From positions 1-64,000 of the forward strand of contig NZ_JANIBO010000006.1 of assembly GCF_024506395.1 (NCBI RefSeq): a stretch of DNA of 64,000 nucleotides, written 5' to 3'. Position numbers and translations under genes: made by a program. The stretch's first letter is position 1. Every line of letters starts with the position of its first letter. The stretch comes from Cetobacterium sp. NK01. Lineage in GTDB: Bacteria > Fusobacteriota > Fusobacteriia > Fusobacteriales > Fusobacteriaceae. Below are positions 10,415 to 18,968 of this stretch, piece by piece. Below the pieces are notes generated by a model, which saw only the letters and a list, made by a program, of their open reading frames with translations, ran no database searches and was not told where the DNA came from.

Positions 10415-10814
10415 ACTTTAAATAAAAAAAGATACAAATGATATAAGCCGAGCCTTAGCAATAAAGTTCTCTAAAAATAGTTAAAAAACGAAAAACGACG
10501 GAAAAATGTAGCGTCTATTAAATTATAAGGCTTTGAAAGAGGTTTAAAAAACAACATAATCAAAATAATAACTATAATACAATAATTCTAATATTTTAGT
10601 AATGCCGATATATCTAAAACTAAAATATTAAAATAATTGAATATAACTTAGAAATTGAAAATTTTGTAGTTAATATTTCGGTATCATTTAAAAATTAGTT
10701 GAAAGAGAGAATAAAACCTAGTTATGAGATGTGTGTTCGCTACATATAAAGAAAAAATGTATAGGAGGTTGGAATAGATAGAAAAGCAATTTATTTAATT
10801 TCTATTGATCTTGT

Positions 10815-10843
10815 TTGACATTTCAACAAAAAAGAATTATAAT
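10815..10843 (+). promoter_or_regulatory. Consensus sigma-70 promoter for a short transcript
   Basis: TTGACA (10815-10820), exactly 17 bases, then TATAAT (10838-10843). This is the best match to the consensus that I found in an intergenic region of the unit. Predicted start near 10850. Confidence 0.7.
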
Positions 10844-10849
10844 TCAATC

Positions 10850-10924
10850 AGGAATATTATATAAAGAGAACACTGATAAAGAGGTTTTTGCTTTTGGTCG
10901 AGCTTAAACCTCTTTTTATTTTTT
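10850..10924 (+). ncRNA. Candidate small RNA or attenuated leader, about 75 nt
   Basis: It runs from the predicted start of the consensus promoter to a strong terminator: AAAGAGGTTT (10878-10887) pairs with AAACCTCTTT (10906-10915), followed by a T-rich tail. No RBS or ORF fits in it. It lies just before a tiny hydrophobic ORF, so it may be a free regulatory RNA or a leader controlling read-through. Inference from sequence only. Confidence 0.5.
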
Positions 10925-10966
10925 GCAATAAATGATATTATAATTCCTAGATACTGAGCTTTAGTA

Positions 10967-11072
<106 letters not shown>

Positions 11073-11113
11073 AACAAGCTAAGTATCAAGTAAAAGATGA
11101 CCAACTTTTACGG

Positions 11114-11143
11114 AAAAGGCAAGGAGTGATCCTTGCCTTTTTT
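11114..11143 (+). terminator. Terminator after the tiny ORF
   Basis: AAAAGGCAAGG pairs with CCTTGCCTTTT round 6 bases and ends in a T run. It sits 48 bases past the tiny ORF and 18 before the membrane-protein gene. Confidence 0.8.
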
Positions 11144-11161
11144 AAACTACAAATAATTTAG

Positions 11162-11937
11162 ATGGTGATGAAAATGATATTATTTTTTATAATTTTTAAA
11201 AAGTTATTTTATATTTCTATTGGATTTTTATTAGCTTTTTTTATAAAGGAAAAAAACGAAACATTATTAGCAATTTTAAATATAAAAACAACATTATTTA
11301 TAATTTTATTTGAAAGTTTATTTTATTTTTTTAAAACTTCAAAAATAATAAAAAATAGAATAAACAATGACATTAGAATAAAATTTAGAGAAATTTATGT
11401 ATCTAATGATAATCAAAAGTTGAAGAAAATTTTAAGAAAAATTTACATAACTGAAAATAAATTTATCGAATTTATTCTTCTTTACTTCATTTATGAGTTC
11501 ATAAATATTCTATTCGTTATACTTATAGTGAGCTCTGCATTTTTAGGTTCTAAAATTTATCTATATATATATAATAAACATACTATAATCACAACAATTA
11601 CGGTTTTTATTATTTTTATTATAGTATGTTTTTTGGAAAGAAAAAAACATTGAAAATGACCTTATAGAATTAGAAGATAACGATATTCAAGATTTTGTAA
11701 AAAAAATGAATTTAATTAAAAATGTTTTAGATGAACACCAATATAAAAATTTTACTGATAGTTGTTTGCTAAAATTTCAAAAAGAAACTATATATGAGAA
11801 ATTAACTATTGGTGAAATGTTAGAAAAAATAGATAATAATAAAACATTGAAAAGAAACTTTTTAGTATTTATATCTAGATATATTGATTTTTTAGAAAAA
11901 AAATAAAAACCAAGATTTTGAAAATTTTAAATTCTAA
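11162..11937 (+). pseudogene. Membrane protein of unknown function, frame broken in this copy
   Basis: Intact at 41256-42029 (257 aa). An extra A near 11642 and changes in the A run near 11895 break it here. Confidence 0.8.
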
Positions 11938-12027
11938 CAGAGCTACCCCTAAAATAGCGAACTTTTTTAATTTCAAAAAGTAAAGTAAGTTATAATATAT
12001 TTACCTTTGAGTTCAAGAGAATTTAAA

Positions 12028-12088
12028 AGATAAAGTGTTATACTTTTTGTAATAATTTATCTAAAGTAAACCTTTATATTAAATATAA
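12028..12088. promoter_or_regulatory. Candidate res site(s) for the resolvase
   Basis: An imperfect 35-base dyad with outer arms AGATAAA/TTTATCT (12028-12062) is followed by a second dyad TTATATT-A-AATATAA (12074-12088), 60 to 120 bases before the resolvase. Paired dyads in this position fit resolvase sub-sites. It could also contain the promoter. Confidence 0.4.
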
Positions 12089-12150
12089 TTTTACCTTTAT
12101 AAGATTATATGGTAATATGTAAATAGTTAAGAGATAAAGGAGTGATTAAA

Positions 12151-12767
12151 ATGATGTACGGATATGCAAGAGTTAGTACTAGACATCAGAATTTAGATAG
12201 ACAGTTGAAAGCATTAGAAGATTACGGTGTAAACCCCAGAGCAATACAAGTTGATAAATATACAGGGACGACTCTTCACAGAGAAGGACTTGATACATTA
12301 AGACAGATGTTAAGATTTGGAGATATACTTGTTATTAAAGAAATAGACAGGCTAGGTAGAAATAAAGATGAGACTATGAGCCTTATTCTAGAGTTAATAG
12401 AAAAGGGAATAGATATAGTTGTATTAGATTCAGCAGTATTTCAGATGTATATTGAGAACTTGAAAAAAGATAATAAAAGCTTTACGGATAAACTAATTCA
12501 AGCTCAGTTAAAGGTGTTATAGAAATAATGTTACTGCTAGCTGAGGAAGAGAGAAATAAGATTGTCAAGAGGACGGCAGAAGGTAGAGCTAAAGCTATGG
12601 AGAAGGGTGTTAAATTTGGTGCTGATAACAAAATTAAAGGAGAGCAACTGGAGAAACTAAAAAAGGATATAGAGCTATTCAATCAAAGGCAGATGAAGCA
12701 AGTTGATATATTAAAGAAATATAATATAACTAAGCCAACATTTAAAAAGTATAGAGATATGATGTAA
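12151..12767 (+). pseudogene. Serine recombinase (resolvase), frame broken in this copy
   Basis: Intact at 42243-42860. One A of a four-A run is missing near 12513, which splits the catalytic domain from the C-terminal part. Confidence 0.88.
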
Positions 12768-12825
12768 GGAATCTTTTTAAAATAGTTATTATAAAGGCCA
12801 AGCGTCCATACCCATCAACTTAAGA

Positions 12826-12856
12826 AAAATGGGAGGATTTTTGATCCTCCCATTTT
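12826..12856. terminator. Bidirectional terminator between resolvase and 92-aa gene
   Basis: AAAATGGGAGGA pairs with TCCTCCCATTTT round 7 bases. The two genes converge on it; its right arm includes the stop of the minus-strand gene. Confidence 0.85.
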
Positions 12857-13133
12857 AATTTACATCGTTTTTATACTCTGTAATTTTTAACTTTCGATAC
12901 TTAATTCTTATAACTTCTCTGTCTCTAATTACTTCGAAGTTTGTATCTATATTTTCTTTTTTCCTAAAATTTTGTTCCAACTTAGAATTCGGTTGAAATA
13001 TTGGAATAGGAGAAGATATTTTTGGATTTGATAAACTCGTTAAAAAAATCTCTAACAAAATCGTTAAAAAAATCTCTAAATACTTTCTCCAATTAATTTT
13101 GCTGCTCTTAACCTGATTTTTTGTTTTTTTCAT
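12855..13133 (-). CDS. Small protein with one membrane segment, 92 aa
   Basis: ATG at 13133 has GGAGG 8 bases upstream and is preferred to a start 5 codons earlier that would lie in the RBS. Intact in both units. After a Lys-rich start (KKTKNQVKSSK) comes a hydrophobic segment near residues 16-31 (YLEIFLTILLEIFLTS), then a Pro/Ser-rich stretch and a charged C-terminal half. Topology suggests a single-span membrane protein with a positive N-terminus inside. I recognise no family. Its leader is strikingly structured (13142-13216). Confidence 0.6.
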   Translation of the reverse strand: MKKTKNQVKSSKINWRKYLEIFLTILLEIFLTSLSNPKISSPIPIFQPNSKLEQNFRKKENIDTNFEVIRDREVIRIKYRKLKITEYKNDVN

Positions 13134-13141
13134 AGGATAAT

Positions 13142-13216
13142 CCTCCAACTAAATTTAGTAGTTGGTATTACCCTTTAACATATCAATTTTTTGATATGTT
13201 AAAGGGTAGTTGGAGG
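13142..13216 (-). promoter_or_regulatory. Large hairpin leader that can bury the ribosome-binding site
   Basis: Outer arms CCTCCAACTA and TAGTTGGAGG pair; the second, read on the minus strand, contains the GGAGG of the 92-aa gene. Inside is a perfect 16-bp stem, CCCTTTAACATATCAA with its complement, and a 4-base loop (13171-13206). A shorter competing hairpin, CCAACTA/TAGTTGG, lies next to the RBS. This fits translational control, or the end repeats of a lost small element. Same in both units. Confidence 0.6.
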
Positions 13217-13520
13217 CTACCACATTTAATTATTAAAGTAATAAAAAATGTAAAAACAAAAAAAGTTTCGTATTAAGAACAACTTAAATCTTGTTCACTA
13301 TTTTAAATCTTGTATGTCGTTTGACATCTCTTTTAATTCAATTGATTTAATTTTTTTTCCTATTATTTTCGCACCTCCTTTATAGAATTAGGGTAATAAC
13401 AACTCTATTTAAAGTATACCTTATTTTCATTGTATTTTAAAGATTACTTGTCATTTTTTTGTACGTTTCCACTAAGTATGCAACTTTATAAGTAGAATCA
13501 ATAGTTTAAGAAATAATTTC

Positions 13521-13551
13521 TTAGCGTTGTTATTCCGCGTTTTCCTGACAG
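13521..13551 (+). repeat. Conserved element TTAGCGTTGTTATT...GTTTTCCTGA, copy B
   Basis: Second copy of the element at 7012-7042, here with CCGC in the variable four bases and followed directly by a terminator-like hairpin. Confidence 0.6.
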
Positions 13552-13584
13552 GTCCTATATTCAAATTAGGATCTTTCTTTTTTT
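13551..13584 (+). terminator. Terminator-like hairpin after element copy B
   Basis: GGTCCTA pairs with TAGGATC (one G-T pair) round 9 bases, followed by a T-rich run. With the preceding element it may form a short leader RNA upstream of hsdM. Confidence 0.5.
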
Positions 13585-13616
13585 ATCTTGAAAATAATAA
13601 ATTTTCTTAATCGAGT

Positions 13617-13629
13617 AGACGGTTCGTCT
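13617..13629. repeat. Palindrome AGACGGTTCGTCT, extended arms
   Basis: Arms extend to GAGTAGACG..CGTCTACTT. Situated 265 bases before hsdM. Confidence 0.7.
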
Positions 13630-13647
13630 ACTTTTATTTTTTTGTCG

Positions 13648-13729
13648 TTAGACACTCGCAAGAGTCAATCGTCTAAACACGCTAGTTTGCTCGATTTAGC
13701 ATAGCAAAAAAGAGAAACTATTAAGCGTG
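13648..13729. other. Pair of adjacent hairpins in less A+T-rich DNA upstream of hsdM
   Basis: TTAGAC (13648) pairs with GTCTAA (13671-13676), with a small ACTC/GAGT hairpin inside. CACGCTAGTTT (13678) pairs imperfectly with AAACTATTAAGCGTG (13715-13729). Successive hairpins like these occur at transfer origins and single-strand origins, but no relaxase gene is seen, so the role is open. Confidence 0.4.
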
Positions 13730-13893
13730 CACTCCAGTGACCCTTGAGAACCAAAGTTAAATTACATATGGTCATTCTGATTACAGCAAACAAAAGATGA
13801 ATTGCATTTAAATTAATTGTTATTTTATATAGGAAATATGAACTATAAGTGTTAATATAATGATTGTAAAACTTATTATTAGGAGGGAATTTT

Positions 13894-15426
13894 ATGGCAG
13901 TAGTAGAAAAGGATAATTTCAAAGATAATCTTTGGAAAGCGTGTGATAAATTAAGAAACAATATGGATCCAGCAGAGTATAAATATGTGGTTCTAGGATT
14001 GGTATTTTTAAAGTATATAAGTGATAGATTTGAAAGCAAATATAATGAATTAGTTGAAGAAGGAGAAGGTTTCGAAGAGGAAAGAGATGAGTATACAGCA
14101 GAGAATATTTTCTGGGTTCCTAAAGAAGCTAGATGGGCAGAGATAGTTAAAAGTGCAAAAACTCCAGAGATTGGAATAAAAATTGATGAGGCTATGTATG
14201 CTATTGAAAAAGAGAATAAAACATTAAAGGATGTTCTGTATAAGATATATTCAAATCCTCTTTTAGATAAAGGAAAACTAGGAGAATTAATAGATATAGT
14301 TGGTGGAATTAACTTACAAGCTAAAACAGATAAAGGACAAGATGTACTTGGTCAAGTTTATGAGTTTTTCTTAGGAAAATTTGCTAACTCAGAGGGAAAA
14401 AATGGAGGACAATTCTATACTCCAGAGTCTATTGTTAAAACTATAGTTGAGTGTTTAGAGCCTACAAAGGGAAGAGTATATGACCCTGCTTGTGGAAGTG
14501 GAGGTATGTTTGTTCAATCTGAAAAATTTATAGAAAACCATAGTGGAAGAATTGGAGATATATCTGTATTTGGACAAGAGAGTAATGGAACTACTTGGAA
14601 ACTATGTAAGATGAACTTAGCTATTAGAGGAATAGAGGTTGATTTAGGAGAGGAACCAGCTGATACATTTACAAAAGACCAACACAAAGGGAAGAAGATG
14701 GATTATATCATGGCTAATCCACCGTTTAATATAAAAGATTACTGGCATGAATCTTTAGATGGAGATGCTAGATGGAAATATGGTACACCTCCAGAGGGAA
14801 ATGCTAACTATGCTTGGCTACAACATATGGCACACCATTTATCACCAAATGGAACAGCTGGAATAGTTCTAGCAAATGGATCGCTATCATCTAATACTTC
14901 AAATGAGGGAGAGATTAGAAAGAATATGATAGAGGATGATTTAGTAGATTGCGTTGTAGCTCTTCCTGATAAGCTATTTTTAACTACTGGAATTCCAGCG
15001 TGTATATGGTTTTTAAATAGAAACAAAAGTAACCCTAAGCATAGAGAAAGAAATGGAGAGATTCTATTTATAGATGCTAGAAAAATGGGTGCTCTTGTAG
15101 AAAGAAGTTTAAGAGAGTTATCACCTGAAGATATTCAAAAGATAGCTGATACTTACCATATGTGGAGAGGTTCGTATAAAGGTGAGGGAGAGTATGAAGA
15201 TATTCAAGGTTTCTGTAAGAGTGCAACATTAGAAGAAATAAAAGGGCATGAATATATCTTAACTCCAGGAAGATATGTAGGAATAGAAGAAGCAGAGGAC
15301 GATGGAATCCCTTACGAGGAAAAGATGGCAGATCTAAGTGCAAAACTAGCTGAGCAATTTGCAAAGAGCAGACACCTAGAAGAAGAGATAAGAGCTAACC
15401 TAGCTAAGTTAGGATTTGATATATAA
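13894..15426 (+). CDS. hsdM: Type I restriction-modification methyltransferase subunit M
   Basis: 510 aa, typical length for HsdM, intact in both units. It methylates adenine with S-adenosylmethionine within the M2S complex and is also part of the restricting R2M2S complex. An N-terminal helical domain (residues 1-140, starting VEKDNFKDNLWKACDKLR) is followed by the SAM-binding motif DPACGSGG at about residue 197 and the catalytic NPPF motif at about 275. AGGAGGG lies 7 bases before the ATG. Its stop overlaps the first base of the hsdS start (TAATG), so the two are translationally coupled. It heads an operon that runs through hsdS, two nuclease-fold genes and hsdR. Confidence 0.97.
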   Translation: MAVVEKDNFKDNLWKACDKLRNNMDPAEYKYVVLGLVFLKYISDRFESKYNELVEEGEGFEEERDEYTAENIFWVPKEARWAEIVKSAKTPEIGIKIDEAMYAIEKENKTLKDVLYKIYSNPLLDKGKLGELIDIVGGINLQAKTDKGQDVLGQVYEFFLGKFANSEGKNGGQFYTPESIVKTIVECLEPTKGRVYDPACGSGGMFVQSEKFIENHSGRIGDISVFGQESNGTTWKLCKMNLAIRGIEVDLGEEPADTFTKDQHKGKKMDYIMANPPFNIKDYWHESLDGDARWKYGTPPEGNANYAWLQHMAHHLSPNGTAGIVLANGSLSSNTSNEGEIRKNMIEDDLVDCVVALPDKLFLTTGIPACIWFLNRNKSNPKHRERNGEILFIDARKMGALVERSLRELSPEDIQKIADTYHMWRGSYKGEGEYEDIQGFCKSATLEEIKGHEYILTPGRYVGIEEAEDDGIPYEEKMADLSAKLAEQFAKSRHLEEEIRANLAKLGFDI

Positions 15427-16688
15427 TGGTGGAGAATAAAGATATGGAAGAGTTAAAAGAAGGATGGAGAAGAGTTAAACTAGGTGAAGTAGCTGAATAT
15501 ATAAGTAATAAGATAAATACTTCTGAATTGAATGAATGAAAATAACTATATCTCAACAGAAAATATGATAGTAAATAGAGGTGGAGTGACAAAAGCTACA
15601 AATATACCTCAAAATGCTAAGGTTAATTGTTTCAGTGAAAATGATATACTTTTTTCTAATATAAGAACTTATTTTAAAAAATTATGGAAAGCTGATTTTA
15701 ATGGTGGAGCATCAAACGATGTTTTAATAATAAAAGTTTGAATTCAAAAAAATATTTTAAATGACTATCTATATTATATTATGTCAGAAGAAAAATTTTT
15801 TGATTATACAGTAAATACCTCTAAAGGAACAAAAATGCCAAGGGGGGATAAAGCAGCTATTATGCAGTATGAATTTTATATTCCAGAAGATATTAAAGTT
15901 CAACAGAAGATAGCCTCAATATTATCAGCTCTTGATGATAAAATAGAGCTTAATAATGAAATGAATAAAACTCTTGAAGAGATGGCACAAACTCTTTTCA
16001 AAAGATGGTTTATAGATTTTGATTTCCCAAATGAGAATGGAGAGCCATATAGAAGTAGTGGTGGAAAAATGGTAGAGAGTGAACTTGGAGAGATTCCAGA
16101 AGGATGGAGTTTTGATAATATTTCTGAATTTTTTGATATAACAATTGGTAAAACACCTCCTAGAAAGGAAACACAATGGTTTTCTAAAAAAGAAAAGGAT
16201 ATAAAATGGGCTTCAATAAAAGATTTAGGAGAAGCAGGGGTTTACATTTTAAATACAGGAGAAAAAATTACACGAGAAGCCATTGAAAAATTTAATATAA
16301 AAAGGTGGAATCAAATACAGTTATATTAAGTTTTAAACTTACAATAGGTAGAGTAGTAATAACCAATGAAGCTATGGCAACTAATGAGGCTATCGCACAC
16401 TTTACAAATAAAAATATTACTAATATGACAGAATTTTTATATCTTTATTTAAAGAATTTTAACTATAATTCTCTAGGAAATACTTCATCAATCGCAACAG
16501 CAGTAAATTCTAAAATTATAAAAAATATACCTTTTTATTTACCCAATGAAAAACTAATGAGTAAATTTAATGAGATTATAACAAAGATTTTTGAGCAAAT
16601 AAGAGAAAACCAACAAGAAATCCAAGTTCTAACTGAAATAAGAGATATTCTTCTTCCTAAACTTATGAGTGGAGAGATAGAAGTATAA
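15426..16688 (+). pseudogene. hsdS: Type I RM specificity subunit S, frame broken in this copy
   Basis: Intact at 45517-46776 (419 aa). Here there is a 4-base duplication near 15535, changes near 15735 and a loss of A near 16302. None appears in unit 2. Confidence 0.9.
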
Positions 16689-16719
16689 ATGTTAAAGTTG
16701 TGGGGGGTGAGATAATTTA

Positions 16720-17628
16720 ATGCTTATTAAAACATCTAAAGGTAAAGCTGAAAGGATTTTACAAAATGAGTTTAAATTAGAGAAAGAGCTACAAAAATTC
16801 ATGGAAGATAATCTTCAAGAACTCTTAAACTTAGAATTAGTAAAAAGTGAATTTGTAGTGAAAAAATATAGAATTGATACACTTGGATTTGATAAAGAAA
16901 ATAAAACTTTCGTTATTGTTGAATATAAAAGAGGAACTAGCTATAGTGTTATAGATCAAGGATATTCTTATCTTTCAACCGTGCTAAATAATAAAGCTGA
17001 GTTAATTTTAGAATATAACGAAAGAATGAATAAAACTCTTAAAAGAGATGAGATAGATTGGAGTCAAACTAGAATAGTTTTTATATCTCAAAGTTTTTCA
17101 AAATTTCAAAAAGATAGTTTAAACTTTAAAGATTTGCCTATTGAGTTGTACGAAATCAAAAGATATATGGGAGATATTATTTCTTTTGAAACTGTAAAAG
17201 GTAGAGATAATGCTGAAAGTATAAATACCATTTCATCAAAAAGTGAGGAAATAAATCAAGTATCTAAAGAGATAAAGAAATACACTTTAGATGATCACTA
17301 TACAAACTCTAATGGAAACATAATTGAGCTATATAAATTATTTTTAGAAAAAATAGAAGACATGATACCAGATGTAGAGATTGAGCCTAAAAAATTATAT
17401 ATTGCAATTAAAAGCAATAAAAAAAATATAATAGATTTTAGATTATAAAAGAATGCTCTTAAAATGTGGTTAAATGCAAAGAAGGGTACTTTAAACGATT
17501 CTAAGAATTTATCAAAAGATGTATCTAGTACAGGACATTGGGGAAATGGAGATTATGAGGTTTCAATTTCTAATGATGATGAGTTAGAGTATATCTTAAG
17601 TTTAATAAAAGATATAACTAGATTATAA
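16720..17628 (+). pseudogene. PD-(D/E)XK-like plus DUF5655 protein, split by an in-frame stop
   Basis: The frame is open for 242 codons, meets TAA at 17446-17448, then continues in the same frame for 59 more codons to a second stop at 17628. The downstream part (LKMWLNAKKG, then STGHWGNGDYEVSISNDDELEYILSLIK) is the expected C-terminal end of a DUF5655 domain. The same stop occurs in unit 2, so this one is not a read error. The N-terminal part looks nuclease-like: D53, then E68 and K70 in VIVEYKRG, followed by DQGYSYL. An RBS of GGGGGGTGA precedes ATG 16720, 31 bases past hsdS. The protein may still act as a 242-aa form. Confidence 0.75.
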
Positions 17629-17676
17629 TATAGCTAAAAAATATGAATTTAGCTTTAATTTTGGGGGGATAATTTA

Positions 17677-18933
17677 ATGAATAGACATTTAAGTATATTT
17701 AATCCTTTTTCATACACTGGAAGAGAAAATAATTTAACAAGAGCACTGTTAATATTACTAAAAAAAGAACCATTATTTTTGAGTATATTTTTAAATAAAA
17801 TAACAGGAAACTATTTAACAGAAAAATCACTAGATGACGAGATACAAATAGATACTCAAAGAACTTCTAGTAGTTTTGATATAGAAGAAGGAATAGAAAA
17901 AATTTATGGAGCTACTTTAAATACTGTACTTTATAATGAAAATATTCCTGAAAAAATCGAATAAGAGAACCTATAACAGATATATCTATTCAAATAGGAG
18001 AAGTTTTGATTATTATAGAGGTAAAGCCTCACGATGAAGATCCAAGGGCTCAACTTAATAACCAAATGGAAAACCTTAAGTGGGGTAATAAAGAGAAAAA
18101 GTGGAACTATGTTTCTTTAGTTTGGAGAGACTTGTTAAATGCTGCTATTTCTATGGAGAAATTTAATAAAAAATTAAATTCACACAATATATTTTTGAAT
18201 GAATTTAATCACTTTATAGAAGGTAATTATCCTGAATTACTCCCAGTAGTTCCAATTTCAGAAAAACATTCTTTAGAGAGAATAGAGCGAAGAGTAAAGC
18301 AAATCGAAAAAGAGATTAATCAAAGTCTTCATGGAAAAGATTTTGAAGAAGAATTAGATTTTATAAAATTAAAAGATTCCCGTATTGCAGAGAGATTTAA
18401 AATATATGTAGAAGGAAATCAAATAAGTTTAAATATTTGGCCTGGTGATAGTAATTCTCAAGCAAGAACCTTATACAAGAAAAATTTTAACTTGAAAAAA
18501 GTAGAACACAACCTAAAAAATAATTTAAATGTAAAAGTTAAAACTTGATGAGAATTATAATGTTTCAACACATCAATATATACGTTTTGGTCATATTATG
18601 GGAAAAGGTATCTTTTGGGAAGATTTTGAATCTAGAGATGATATAGCCAAAATATATTATGAAATAAGTGGAATTACTTATAAAGATAATAAGGAAAAGT
18701 GGGAAAATTTAAAAGATAACATATCTAAATATGTAGTAGATAAAAAATCGTTTTTAACACAATTTAAAGAAAATTTTGAAGACTCAAATAGAAACTTTGT
18801 AAATATTTGTGTAGGAAACCTTATCAAACTAAGCTTTGATATAAAATATATTGAAAAAATAGAAAAAAATAATGAAACAATCGAATTTTTTAACGAAGTT
18901 ATGAATAAAATATTAGAAAATATAGACTTCTAA
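17677..18933 (+). pseudogene. PD-(D/E)XK nuclease-like protein, frame broken in this copy
   Basis: Intact at 47765-49024 (419 aa). Missing bases near 17957 (A run) and 18537 split this copy into three frames. Confidence 0.85.
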
Positions 18934-18968
18934 TATTAGAAAGTATTTTTAATGATTAGGGGGTAGCA

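Larger units (their letters stand above)
9151..10750 (+). repeat. Degenerate threefold direct repeat, roughly 400-500 bp units
   Basis: Three diverged copies begin near 9151, 9669 and 10500. Shared landmarks in order are TACCTAAAAAGTTAAAGT (copies 1 and 2), ATGTRGCGT followed by GGCTTTG, a GAATATA..TAGAA..TTGAAA block, AAAATTTTGTAG, GAGAGAAGATATACCTAGTT and GTGCGTTCTTCAAATATAAA. Copies 1 and 2 end in the AGACGGTTCGT palindrome. Copy 3 is the most eroded. No intact protein runs through them. Confidence 0.6.

Noticed and set aside
13295-13385. Minus-strand coding-like stretch after AAAGGAGG (IIGKKIKSIELKEMSNDIQDLK)
   Set aside because: The SD is good, but the only codon at the right distance is ATA. 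Without a standard start I do not call a gene.
13665-14039. Minus-strand ORF of 124 codons over the hsdM start (also at 43756)
   Set aside because: A third of it is antisense to hsdM and the rest covers the hairpin region; no RBS or familiar motif.
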